Assembly (NCBI GenBank): GCA_032718475.1
Contig: JAUCBJ010000062.1
Location: 1-30,506, forward strand
Direction: 5' to 3'
Length of the DNA stretch: 30,506 nucleotides
Source: Nemertoderma westbladi
Taxonomy: Eukaryota; Xenacoelomorpha; Nemertodermatida; Nemertodermatidae
Part shown: one piece after another, positions 21,617 to 30,506 of the stretch
How positions within the stretch are numbered: the first letter of the stretch is position 1
Layout of the letters: every line of letters starts with the position of its first letter
Position numbers and translations under genes: made by a program
The notes under the pieces: generated by a model
Seen by the model: only the letters and a program-made list of their open reading frames with translations
What the model was told of the DNA's origin: nothing
Database searches by the model: none

Positions 21617-22255
21617 TTACTGTCTAAATGACTGGAAGAAAAGAGTTGCTTGTCTTATGTTGTGATGAGAAAGCCACATGTAATTGACAATTACATAGTA
21701 TTCAAGGACACCAAGCGCCTGTCCGCCTAGTACATCTAATAAATAATGTCTTCCTAACGCAACGCGAGATAGACACACTAGTAGCATCCATGCAGTCATT
21801 AGCAAGGAGGCGAGACCACTGCACTCCGTGTTGTTTAACGCGAACAGAAGGACTAACATACTCCTACTGGCGTGTCCTGAAGGGAAGGAGAAACAATCGG
21901 GTCCGACAACCATCAACATATCCGAGTGGTCAAAGTTGGGGCGGGATCTTCGAATAAGCGCCTTGAACGTACCAAGGGCAATTAAATCAACCAGCAACGC
22001 CAATACTAAGTTCGAATAGAACAGTGCGTCATTGAGCTTGTATGATCTGAGTCCAAACAATGCGAACGCGAACCAAAGTACGCCGTGGCAACTAATCTCT
22101 AAGGCCTTGGCGAGGGGTCGCAACGTTGGGTAACGCGACTTGGAACTAGCGCATACACTCAGCTGTTCCGATAGTTGTTTATCCAGATTGATAAGGAATC
22201 CCGAATTACTACGCTCCATATTCTTTCGAGCAGTTTCTAATCCCGTACGACGCAT
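21617..22255 (-). CDS. PLPP6: Polyisoprenoid/presqualene diphosphate phosphatase 6 (PAP2 superfamily)
   Basis: This 212-residue membrane enzyme carries the three PAP2 signatures: C1 KALIRRSRP (KX6RP), C2 PSGH within FSFPSGHASR, and C3 SRVALGRHYLLD (SRX5HX3D). The two His and the Arg are the catalytic and phosphate-binding residues. SRYPTLRPLAKALEISCHGVLWF and the ending YMWLSHHN match vertebrate PLPP6 (PPAPDC2), which dephosphorylates presqualene and polyisoprenoid diphosphates in the ER and nuclear envelope. About five hydrophobic segments are visible. I chose the ATG at 22255. The frame extends upstream, but with only TTG codons before a stop, and CTATTTCAG just above 22286 could be an acceptor of an upstream exon. 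One uninterrupted exon agrees with the single coding exon of human PLPP6 (295 residues, longer N-terminus). A minus-strand AATAAA is at 21447-21452, 165 bases past the stop. Confidence 0.92.
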   Translation of the reverse strand: MRRTGLETARKNMERSNSGFLINLDKQLSEQLSVCASSKSRYPTLRPLAKALEISCHGVLWFAFALFGLRSYKLNDALFYSNLVLALLVDLIALGTFKALIRRSRPNFDHSDMLMVVGPDCFSFPSGHASRSMLVLLFALNNTECSGLASLLMTAWMLLVCLSRVALGRHYLLDVLGGQALGVLEYYVIVNYMWLSHHNIRQATLFFQSFRQ

Positions 22256-22339
22256 TCCAATCCAAGTCCACTCCAAATAACGCAATACTGAAATAGATTG
22301 TTTGGGCTGACCACCGTTCTTGATATGTGTTGGTTACGC

Positions 22340-23590
22340 CGCTACAATGTATAGAGTAGCCCTATATTCTTCTTACCTACGCGCTGCGCTACACCCTACC
22401 TACCGGTACCTGCCTACACAAACTTGCAGTGTGTTAACAGGACTACGTCGATATAGATCTCTGTATCTATGAAGTAAAGCTGATAGCTGATACTTGGAAT
22501 TCTGCACACAGTACAACAAATTAAATTTCCCTCCAAATATGTACACGAAAACCAGCCAATCATCCACAGTACATTACAGTACTAACATTATACAGATACT
22601 TTATACTTTAATGATGACTTTACCTCCAATCCAAATACTAATTATCAAGGACCTTCATACATTTATAGAATTTGGTGCTTATTTCTAAAGGTAGGCAGGC
22701 AGGCTAATTTCAGAGTGATGGCTGATACTTTTGCAGCATACAAAACATGCTTATTGAAGGATTTGTGCTTTTATCTTTAGGCTTATACTGTATTATTCGC
22801 AAATGGCGTGAAATTGTCTGCATCTTCGCACCAACACATTACACGATCTTTTTAATTAGTCATTGAATGGCAGCCCCAGCTAAATAGTGGTGTTCGTATA
22901 TGTGCGCTGTATTAATACAAATTTGTGAAGGCTCTTTGGTATAATCCTGTCAAGTGACCGAAATTACAAGTTAGTTATACAGGCACAGCAATTCGCAGTC
23001 TAAAGAAACCATTGAACGTAATTACTGTATTTTGTTGCTTTAGACCTCAAATTGCAATCAGCTTCTAAAGCTTACGTACTGCTTTATTCCGTTGAATTCT
23101 GCACAGCATGTATGATATTTTTATTCGATAATTATCTAACTGATCTTGCAAAGATATGAAGTTTAATTCCATAATTGAGCTTTTGTGACGATTAGTCCCA
23201 TACTTTTGGGGTAGTGGTTAAATAGGCCAGCGTAGTTTTCGCTTCGACACGAATGCTTGAAAGGGACTAGTCCTTCGTATCTTAATTAAACTGTAATACA
23301 GCCTCCCCTCTGGGGAGTATAATAGTTCTGAGGGAACGGCACTGGAACTACTGTAAGTCTAGACATTTGTGCGTAATTCCTGGCCTAGCGGTGGAAGGAA
23401 ACTTTACAAAAGAAAAGCTTATTACAATGTCGAAGAAAATTTTACTTTTTATTTTAATTTATCTATATTTTATATTTTGAGCACAAGGGCTACGGATTAT
23501 TGATATTGAATGATGGTTGGTGACGATGTAATATATGTATGTGTATCGGACCTTCTGAATCCGACTAGGGGGTTGTCAAGCGTGATTTTT
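22340..23590. other. Intergenic between PLPP6 and SLC35B4, no gene seen
   Basis: The stretch just above PLPP6 (22320-22440) is slightly GC-richer with a TACCGGTA palindrome and may include its promoter. A weak pol III A-box-like word (TGGGGTAGTGG, about 23205) has no good B box. Nothing else is recognisable. Confidence 0.4.
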
Positions 23591-23599
23591 AGCTCTTGT

Positions 23600-23870
23600 A
23601 CATTTTATTGCCATGGAAACATTGCACATAGCAACAAGCGAATCGGTACAAATTTTTATTTAAAATCAATACCCCTACCCCTATATCGTGTATATATCAT
23701 AAGTGTTCTATTTTACCGTTGCTATGACTACATGGTCCATGATAACAAGCTAGTCGTTGTAGATTTTTGCATCAAATCGATACCTACCCCTAGTATATTG
23801 AGTATGAGTAGTCTGATGTGATCATAAGTTAACTGTTATGTTGTTATGACAATAATATCCATAACAACCA
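23600..23870. repeat. Diverged tandem repeat of about 110-125 bp, two to three units
   Basis: Two units share AACAAGC, a TTTTTATTTAAAATC/TTTTTGCATCAAATC tract, GATACC-TACCCCTA and ATCATAAGT, starting at about 23631 and 23741. A partial third copy runs to about 23870. ATTGCCATGGAAAC at 23607-23620 in the first unit fits the RFX X-box consensus, and weaker GTTGCTATGAC-like versions recur. Confidence 0.5.
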
Positions 23871-25321
23871 TTGATTTACCAACAATACGTTTGTAATTTA
23901 GTATAAGTAAAACATAAGTTATAATAAATTATAATAATAATAATTATTATAAAATTGTTAGTAATAATTAGGTAACTTTTAATGTTTTTAGGATATAATT
24001 ATCAATATAAAATTGCACCAAATTCCCACTACCTATCAGAACAATAAAATTAAAAAACAATACAATTAAAAAAAAGGGGGTGCATCACCGGGGATTAATA
24101 ATAAGTTAGTAATAATAAGTTATAGTTTAGTATAATGTAATGTAATTTACCATATTTTCGATTATTTTATATACGACATTAATCTAACCTATTTAACTAT
24201 AATTTATTTACTGGCATAAAATGAATGTGCAAGAAGTGAATGTTAGCAACCATACCAAGGACAATAAAGTAAAGTAAATTTTCTTCTGCCGTTAGGCCAG
24301 GGATTACTCACATGTCGGACGACTTATTTGCAGTATTTTTTGCAGTACCGGTATTTATCTAGTTTGTTTCCTAGCAACGCTTCCTTACTAAATTTCTATG
24401 GTAGGCCGACATGTAGTACAGTAGTATGCCTACAGGCGACGAAACAGAAACAAGTGAAATGGGAAGTAGCTTACATGTCATAGGGCCTACGCCAGTACTG
24501 CAGTACTCTTACTAACTGGTTCTGTCTGACAACAAAATGTACATGCCTAGCTGTCTAGAACATTATTTTTACATACATATCAGCCTACTGGCCTAGTGGC
24601 ATATCGGTCATCGATATCTGGCATCGGGCTATTTCATCAGACACTTTTGTAAGTTATAAACTAGGCCTACTGAACTACTGGCACGGTAGGTACGTACTCA
24701 GGTCAGCAGGTACTCAGTACTGTCAGACTGTGTAGCGGTAGCGTATGGCTGTGCTGTATCTGTGTATGGCAGTACTGCAGTATGGAGTAGGTGTAGCTAC
24801 TAATCTCAGGATCTGATTGTAACCATATGCCTTGATTTTGATAGGAATCATAGCAGGATCAGGAGCATTATCGGTAGGAGTTGCTTTACTCACACGTTAG
24901 GCAGTATCATGAGTTATAGAGTACAAATTTGAATCGGAATAGCCTAAGCTGATAAAGACAGGAAGAGCTGTCTGAACAGCCCATTAACTGATTAAGGAAT
25001 TAGGGAGATACTAACACGGTGCACGATACTAATGTGACACACAGACTGAAAATCGATACCAGTCATTACAAAATTACTGCATTGGGGATTAGGCTAATAT
25101 CGGACTGTTTTGCTTTTGTTAACAGGTTGCCAGTAGGGTAGGTAGAATTAATTATTTAATTATTACTTCTGTAATTTTGCCAACAATTGCCAACCAACTG
25201 ATTAACCGTGTCTACCTGTCTGCTGTCTACCGTATTTCCGTTACCATTTTCCGTGGTATTGGGAAATACGTCAGTAGGTATTTGGTCGGTTGTCCATGTC
25301 CAGGGTATTCAATACAGTGAA
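23871..25321. other. Intergenic upstream of SLC35B4
   Basis: It holds a short (AAT)n tract (about 23930-23950), then a GC-richer low-complexity part (24400-24800) like the one at 11.3 kb. The coding frame is open back to 25208, but with no ATG before 25322. No gene is recognised. Confidence 0.4.
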
Positions 25322-26326
25322 ATGGAGTTAATTGTAATTACCGCAATTATTATGGTTATTGCTGGATGCACAATTAATGTTGTGTTTCTTGAACTTTTAA
25401 TTAGCTTTGATCCTGGATCTGGAAATCTTATAACATTCCTTCAGTTCGCATTTGTATCTCTGGATGGATTGATATTCGAAACTAAGCTATTATCAAAGAA
25501 ACCAAACATTCCCTTACGAAACCACTTGAAACTTGTGATTATATTCTTTCTTGTCGGCGTTATGAATAACTACGCCTTAAACTTCAACATAGCGATGCCT
25601 CTGCATATGATAATTCGCGCGGGTTCCCTTGTTGCGAACATGGCGTTGGGAATATATTTGCGCAGTCGAAAATATTCCTCGGACAAATACGCAGCCGTCC
25701 TCATGATCTCCGCTGGAATAGCAACCGCCACGATCGCATCTGCTGCTTACACGACCTCTAAGCGTGCCGGCAGTGCACAGACTGAGCAGACCCCAGAGGT
25801 TGGCCAATGGGAAACGTTAGCGTGGTGGTTTGTGGGTTTAACTTTACTGCTGTTCGCCTTGTTTATGTCGGCTCGTATCGGAATATACCAAGAAATATTG
25901 TACGAAACCCACGGGAAATTCCCCCGTGAGGCCCTATTCTACAATCACGCACTACCCTTACCTGCCTTCCTTCTATTATACCCCGATATGTATAACCACG
26001 CGATGATACTCAATGCTTCTCAACCCGTCCAACTGATCGGTTTATATATTCCCATTATGTGGTTATTCATATTAGGCAACATTGTTACTCAGTACATCTG
26101 CATTCGAGGCGTGTTTATACTCACCAGTGAATGTCCTTCATTAACTGTGACCCTAGTTGTCACTCTTAGAAAGTTTATGAGTCTAATGTTTTCAATATTT
26201 TATTTCCAAAATACTTTTACTCTTTATCATTGGTTCGCTACAGCTTTAGTTTTTATTGGCACTCTGTTGTTTTGTGGTGTTTTTGATAAATTTATTAAGC
26301 CTCATGAAAAGAAGAAGATTACTTAA
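25322..26326 (+). CDS. SLC35B4: UDP-xylose/UDP-N-acetylglucosamine transporter (SLC35B4 family)
   Basis: The 334-residue protein is nearly the length of human SLC35B4 (331) and aligns from its first residues (AGCTINVVFLELL). Shared blocks include GNLITFLQFAF, NNYALNFNIAMPLHMIIRAGSLVANM, FALFMSARIGIYQE, EALFYNHALPLP, NIVTQYICIRGVFILTSECPSLTV, TLRKFMSLMFSIFYFQN and FIGTLLF. These make about ten membrane segments of the nucleotide-sugar/triose-phosphate transporter fold, which exchanges cytosolic UDP-sugar for luminal UMP in Golgi or ER. The C-terminus is KKIT, a dilysine KKXX retrieval signal, suggesting ER-Golgi cycling. The ATG at 25322 is the first in frame; the open frame runs further upstream only through a GTG. 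The whole gene is one exon. AATAAA at 26519-26524 is 193 bases past the stop. Confidence 0.95.
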   Translation: MELIVITAIIMVIAGCTINVVFLELLISFDPGSGNLITFLQFAFVSLDGLIFETKLLSKKPNIPLRNHLKLVIIFFLVGVMNNYALNFNIAMPLHMIIRAGSLVANMALGIYLRSRKYSSDKYAAVLMISAGIATATIASAAYTTSKRAGSAQTEQTPEVGQWETLAWWFVGLTLLLFALFMSARIGIYQEILYETHGKFPREALFYNHALPLPAFLLLYPDMYNHAMILNASQPVQLIGLYIPIMWLFILGNIVTQYICIRGVFILTSECPSLTVTLVVTLRKFMSLMFSIFYFQNTFTLYHWFATALVFIGTLLFCGVFDKFIKPHEKKKIT

Positions 26327-27211
26327 CCCATTTCGAAACTGTATATTGTTTGGTTCAACTAATAATATATTCGTTAATTACTTTGGTGTATTTCTTATCC
26401 CACTACCTGTAATGAATATTGACTCTCACATTTTGTTGTTGTTCTTTATTAAACTTATATTATAGTTATAGGGCAATAGTAATATTAAAAATGTAGCCGA
26501 TATCAATTTAAAAAATATAATAAAAAAACAATCATATGGAGGGAGGAGGACGTTTAACTTGTTTTTATATTGAATTTTCCCCCTACTAAGTGATTGCGAC
26601 TAAATTAGCATATCAATATCGTCTTTGGTTGTGGTTTACTATACAGTACACTGAACATATTATGGCTCATAGATGTTTATATTATGGCTGTTAATTAACA
26701 TTTTTTACCTATCTACTGTAGACATACCATAACCAATTATATGCCTAGAAAGTGCCTCATAGCTGCTATCGGCAAATCTAAATAAGGTAAGGATTGAAAG
26801 GTGACAAGTGCAACCAGAATAAAGTTGTCTGTCCCAACAATTAGTACATTCCGATGTAAAGTGGGTAAAGTACTATGTCAGACCGCAGAATAGAAACACC
26901 AATATAGTAACATGCACTTATTTTATTATAGGTTTTAAAAAAAATATCGATTTAAACTGCGATCGTGGGTTTAATATCAGGTTCATCAGAAATGTTACAT
27001 CTTCAGAAGGTAATTAACAATGATAGTTAACAGTTAAGGGAAAGGACAATGAACATGTTACGTTACACAGTGGCATGTTACTATTATAACCGAAATAAAT
27101 GAATGAGAGTTAATAGAGATTTTATTTTACTCATAACCAGCTGTAAATACTGTTCAATTTTGATTGTTGCTATTCAGATATAGTCATATTTTCCAGTTCT
27201 GGGGTACAACT
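26327..27211. other. Intergenic between SLC35B4 and the retroposed insert
   Basis: The first 200 bases are probably SLC35B4 3' UTR. The rest is AT-rich, with no frame, repeat or RNA gene that I can support. Confidence 0.5.
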
Positions 27212-27226
27212 AACTAACTTACTTCT

Positions 27227-27425
27227 TTTTTTTTTACCAGCATTAACGCTTTAATAACAATTATGTTACATTGTAAATATTAGCACATAAATGGGTAAAT
27301 CCCAAGTGGCGGGAAATTCAAACCGAAATAAGTATTTCATTATTTCTTCAGTCTCAGTCTGTTGCAAGGTGTACTAAATAACTTTAGTATTTAGTACACC
27401 TTGGTCTGTTGACATGGACCTATCG
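27227..27425 (-). mobile_element. Retroposed poly(A)-tailed 199-bp insert (SINE-like) with 15-bp target duplication
   Basis: AACTAACTTACTTCT is present on both sides (27212-27226 and 27426-27440). On the minus strand the insert starts CGATAGGTCCATG and ends with a run of nine A, the pattern left by target-primed retroposition of a polyadenylated RNA. It contains a perfect 16-bp hairpin near its 5' end. A GGTTTGAATTTCC word in the middle resembles a degenerate pol III B box. It has no coding capacity. It could be a SINE or a retrocopy of a small transcript. Confidence 0.75.
27365..27403. repeat. Perfect hairpin, 16-bp stem, 7-nt loop
   Basis: The arms CAAGGTGTACTAAATA (27365-27380) and TATTTAGTACACCTTG (27388-27403) are exact reverse complements around a seven-base loop. 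It lies in the 5' part of the retroposed insert. Confidence 0.95.
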
Positions 27426-27440
27426 AACTAACTTACTTCT

Positions 27441-28051
27441 AAACTTAGGCAGTTAGGACTGTTGTACGCTAGCACTACACACATGCCCTGCCCAATGTAA
27501 TTCACGACATTAATTAGGAAAGGACGTGACGTAAATGCAGCTTATCAGGCTGTCAGCGTCAGGGTGTGTAAATCGACTTAGTTGCTGGTCAACTGAGTCG
27601 CAGGGTATCCGAAACACAAACACTCACATTAGGATTAGGCCTACTGCATTGGTGATTGGTTTGCTTGCTATTAAATATTTATTAACTAACAGCCATTAAT
27701 TATACTGCTACTGTACACTGTAGTATAACTCGTAAAAAATCCCTAACACATACTGGGTAGGGCCACGTGTTTCTGTAAGCAGTAATTAACGCCTACTGCC
27801 TACACCTCTGCTCCCATGGCTGCATGGACTCAGCTAGCCGGAGTGCTGGATGTTGGTGTTGGGCTTAAGTTTAGTAGGCTGTGATCAGGTGATCTACCAA
27901 CCCACCCATCTACAGATCTATATACCTACAGACATACAATCTTTTATTGTATTTAGTTCAGTACACCAGTAGTTAGCCTATTGTTCTATTGTATCCTAGC
28001 ATAATTATTGACTTATTATACCGGTACCGGCATTCTGCTTATTTATTGGCC
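27441..28051. other. Intergenic upstream of PIGC
   Basis: Moderate GC, with one TAGGCCTA (27636) and one TACCGGTA (28019). It presumably holds the PIGC promoter and 5' UTR. No TATA box or initiator can be assigned with confidence. Confidence 0.4.
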
Positions 28052-28906
28052 ATGCCTAGACGGAAGGTGTTGTATGAAAGTCGAGACGAACCTGATAATT
28101 ACGTTGATGAAACCTTCATGGAAGAACTTCGGAAGAACATCAACATTCGGAGATACGATTACTGGACGTTGAGTTTCGAAGCGGGTTGCGTTACGCAACA
28201 GATAAGCGCTGTCGCAGTGTTCCCAGTCGCGTTTCTCTATATGCAATCAGGAGTTCTGAGCCCAGCCGTTCTAACCTTTATAGTTATAACCAGTACTCTG
28301 GCCGGCTATTGTCTGTCCGTGTGGTTGGGCACGGTTATACGAACCAAGGACCAAGTTTGGCAACACGCCAAGTCCGCCGTTATATTCGTAACGTTTCTGT
28401 ACGCCCTATCGCCGGTACTCGCTACTCTCACCCATAGTATAAGTAGCGATACTATCTACGCAATGACTACAATAACTCTATTGATAAACCTTTTATTCCA
28501 CGATTACAACCCTTCGCATTCTCCCTCTCTCGTGGCTAGCCCCATCAGTTTAACCTCGGCTGTGTTCGCCAGTGTCTGCCTGGCATCTCGACTCCCCTCT
28601 GCCAGTCACACATTCGCCACTATCCTACTCGGTTTGCAGATATTCGCGTTGTTTCCGCAACTAAGAGAACAAATAAAATCCAGTAACTTCTTTGCCGATT
28701 GTTCCCAGACTGCGTTATTGGTTACTCTGTCTACGTTAGCCGTAGCAACTATGTCCCGACTGGCTGCCGGGTTATTAGCAGGGTTGTTATTGTTTATTTT
28801 GTTTGTCTGTCCGTGGTGGCTCATAAAACTTCAGCCACTTAAGAATAATATCCACGGCCCCTGGGATGAGGCTGTCCCTACAACTGTATCTAATAGTGCT
28901 GGCTAG
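28052..28906 (+). CDS. PIGC: PIG-C, subunit of the GPI N-acetylglucosaminyltransferase
   Basis: PIG-C is a membrane subunit of the ER GPI-GnT complex, which transfers GlcNAc from UDP-GlcNAc to phosphatidylinositol, the first step of GPI-anchor synthesis. The 284 residues (human 297) align along their whole length: KVLYESRDEPDNYVDETF, ELRKNINIRRYDYW, SAVIFVTFLYALSPVLATLT, SSDTIYAM, FASVCLASRLP, IFALFPQL, CPWWLIKLQPLKNNIHGPWDE. Eight or so hydrophobic segments follow the cytosolic N-terminus. The ATG at 28052 is the first in frame; the frame is open upstream only from a TTG at 27989, so the ATG is preferred. It is one exon, as in human PIGC. AATAAA at 29075-29080 is a plausible poly(A) signal, 169 bases after the stop and well before CDK7. 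Confidence 0.95.
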   Translation: MPRRKVLYESRDEPDNYVDETFMEELRKNINIRRYDYWTLSFEAGCVTQQISAVAVFPVAFLYMQSGVLSPAVLTFIVITSTLAGYCLSVWLGTVIRTKDQVWQHAKSAVIFVTFLYALSPVLATLTHSISSDTIYAMTTITLLINLLFHDYNPSHSPSLVASPISLTSAVFASVCLASRLPSASHTFATILLGLQIFALFPQLREQIKSSNFFADCSQTALLVTLSTLAVATMSRLAAGLLAGLLLFILFVCPWWLIKLQPLKNNIHGPWDEAVPTTVSNSAG

Positions 28907-29514
28907 GGGTCGACCACCACCTTGACCTTTACAGCTAAATTGAAGTCACTTAGCCTCCTTTTTGGTCCTGTAATGCAATATGCAATTTTATTAAACAATT
29001 TTACCTTACTTATTTTACCGGTAGTAGTAGGCCTATCAGATGAACTGGATCGGTGCAGGCAGTTACTGTTTTGGAATAAAACTACAGTGAGTGAGTACCA
29101 CAGAGTATACTCTCTCATTGCAAAGTACTAAAAAATAGTGTTGTAATATAATCCTCGTGGCTTTATTATACTCACTCAGTAATTTCCCATGTACTGTATA
29201 ATAACAATACAAGTAATACAGTAGTTTACATTTCTTTCCAGGTTAAAAAAACAAATAATTATTTAATCTATATTGTTTATTTTTTTCATTGAAAGTATAG
29301 TATTTCAATGGGGGTAATAATTGTTATAAGTGGTTCTTATTGATTTATTTAATTTGTTTTTTTAAGTTGTGAAAGTTAGTGCACTTAATAACCCAATGCA
29401 AAATGCAGGTACATATTATTATAATAATATGAATATGGTATAGCAATATTAATAATTGCCTTTTATACTGTTTCCCACCCAGTTAGTTGTTTATGGAGAG
29501 GGAATTTTAATTGA
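28907..29514. other. Intergenic between PIGC and CDK7
   Basis: It holds the PIGC 3' UTR and, after about 29150, very AT-rich sequence that must contain the CDK7 5' region. One TACCGGTA and one TAGGCCTA lie 5 bases apart at 29016-29035. No other feature. Confidence 0.5.
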
Positions 29515-30506
29515 ATGGATCGCTTGAAATCAACGCGATACGAGAAAATAGAATACTTGGGTCAGGGGCAGTTCGCTACTGTGTTCAAAGCGAGGGACAA
29601 GGAAGATAATGATAAAATAGTAGCAGTAAAGAAAATAAAACTGGGACATCGGAATGAGGCCAGAGATGGAATCAATAGGACAGCTCTAAGGGAAATTAAA
29701 CTCCTACAAGAACTGAGGCACGAGAATGTTATAGGGTTGTTGGACGTGTTTGGACAGCGGTCCAATATTAGTCTCGTGTTCGACTTTATGCACACTGACC
29801 TTGAGGTTGTCATCAAGGACACATCCACGGTGCTCCTCTCGGCTCATATCAAAGGTTTTATGTTGCAGTCTCTTAAAGGTCTCGAGTATCTCCATAACAA
29901 CTGGTGTCTGCATCGTGACATCAAGCCAAACAATCTGCTAATTAGCGGGAGCGGTGTTGTTAAGTTGGGTGATTTCGGATTGGCCAAGTTGTACGGCAGT
30001 CCCAATAGGTTGTACACCAACCAGGTGGTGACCAGATGGTACCGTAGTCCCGAGTTACTCTACGGTTCTAGAATGTACGGAGTCGGCGTGGACACTTGGG
30101 CCATGGGATGCGTCCTCGCCGAGCTGTTGCTCCGGGTTCCCTTCCTCCCGGGAGAGTCCGACCTGGATCAGTTGGCGAAAATCTTCGAAGCGCTCGGGAC
30201 TCCGACGGAAAACGTTTGGCCGGGTATCACGAGTCTCCCGGATTATATCGGGTTTAAACCCATCGAAGGAACTCCTTTAAAGGATATCTTTACGGCTGCC
30301 GACGGCGATTCTCTCGCTCTTCTCGCCGGGTTATTTACCTTCGATCCGATCCGCCGATGGTCGACTACCCGCGCTCTCGAGTCCCGCTACTTCCACGCCG
30401 AACCCTACCCGACGCCCCCTCGCGGCCTCCCCTTGCCCACCGTAGCATCCCGACCCCCTTCTCCCATCCAGTATCCCACATTGAATCTTGGCTCCCAAAA
30501 ACGACG
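29515..30506 (+). CDS. CDK7: Cyclin-dependent kinase 7 (CAK/TFIIH kinase), 3' end outside the window
   Basis: CDK7 with cyclin H and MAT1 phosphorylates the T-loops of cell-cycle CDKs and, within TFIIH, the RNA polymerase II C-terminal domain. From ATG 29515 the frame is open for 330 codons to the window edge (human CDK7 has 346). Visible are the glycine loop [15 protein letters not shown] (from residue 15), [11 protein letters not shown] with Lys39, [14 protein letters not shown] (the CDK7-type PSTAIRE region, 54-67), the HRDIKPNN loop with Asp135, DFGLAK with Asp153, and the activation loop with Ser162 and Thr168 in [14 protein letters not shown] (human Ser164 and Thr170). [32 protein letters not shown] is also diagnostic. 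The C-terminal tail is Pro-rich and ends near a basic KR, close to the expected terminus. There is no intron in the visible part. Third codon positions become clearly richer in GC in the second half. Confidence 0.96.
   Translation, partial: MDRLKSTRYEKIEYLGQGQFATVFKARDKEDNDKIVAVKKIKLGHRNEARDGINRTALREIKLLQELRHENVIGLLDVFGQRSNISLVFDFMHTDLEVVIKDTSTVLLSAHIKGFMLQSLKGLEYLHNNWCLHRDIKPNNLLISGSGVVKLGDFGLAKLYGSPNRLYTNQVVTRWYRSPELLYGSRMYGVGVDTWAMGCVLAELLLRVPFLPGESDLDQLAKIFEALGTPTENVWPGITSLPDYIGFKPIEGTPLKDIFTAADGDSLALLAGLFTFDPIRRWSTTRALESRYFHAEPYPTPPRGLPLPTVASRPPSPIQYPTLNLGSQKR

Noticed and set aside
22256-22285. Earlier start for PLPP6 at a TTG
   Set aside because: Non-ATG start. The ATG at 22255 is the first in frame, although an upstream exon remains possible.
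25208-25321. N-terminal extension of SLC35B4 from a GTG
   Set aside because: There is no ATG before 25322, and orthologues begin at the equivalent of that ATG.
15320-30506. A lipid/UDP-sugar gene cluster or operon (OCRL, PLPP6, SLC35B4, PIGC)
   Set aside because: Mixed strands and kilobase spacings; each gene is a general housekeeping gene, so the theme is probably chance.
1-30506. CRISPR array, prokaryotic operons or defence systems
   Set aside because: No regularly spaced repeats with unique spacers; the spliced gene, non-LTR relics and animal orthologues show this is eukaryotic.

Overview
The window looks like nuclear DNA of an animal, probably a marine invertebrate, though I cannot name the taxon from sequence alone. 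It is AT-rich and mostly non-coding. Its transposon mix suits invertebrates: non-LTR retrotransposons, foldback elements and an ISL2EU-like element with a YqaJ nuclease exon. Five genes are clear orthologues of conserved animal genes: OCRL/INPP5B, PLPP6, SLC35B4, PIGC and CDK7. They are unusually intron-poor. OCRL needs one intron, and SLC35B4, PIGC, PLPP6 and the visible CDK7 are each one open exon, although vertebrate SLC35B4, OCRL and CDK7 are split into many exons.

Layout. 1-1024: relic of an unrecognised low-complexity reading frame. 1680-2060: tRNA-like SINE head and a 94-bp tandem repeat. 2954-3855: stray second copy of the last OCRL exon. 4700-5830: non-LTR reverse transcriptase relic (minus strand). 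6140-7995: ISL2EU-like transposon with AT target duplication. 8720-9652: TA-flanked foldback element. 10.1-15.1 kb: LINE scraps, simple repeats and a 2,047-bp inverted-repeat element with an exact 8-bp target duplication (13068-15114). 15320-18906: OCRL (two exons, plus). 21617-22255: PLPP6 (minus). 25322-26326: SLC35B4 (plus). 27227-27425: poly(A)-tailed retroposed insert with a 15-bp target duplication. 28052-28906: PIGC (plus). 29515 to the end: CDK7 (plus, 3' end missing).

Function. OCRL (phosphoinositide 5-phosphatase), PLPP6 (isoprenoid/lipid diphosphate phosphatase), SLC35B4 (UDP-GlcNAc/UDP-xylose transporter) and PIGC (first step of GPI-anchor synthesis) all act on lipids or sugar nucleotides in the endomembrane system. 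CDK7 is the TFIIH/CAK kinase. Spacings of 0.6 to 3 kb and mixed strands give no sign of an operon.

The most striking observation is the duplicated terminal OCRL exon. About 420 bp is almost identical between two copies 15 kb apart, then identity falls abruptly while both copies stay open and conserved as protein. This is the pattern expected of gene conversion. A second unusual signal is strong over-representation of two related palindromes, TAGGCCTA and TACCGGTA, in the non-coding DNA.
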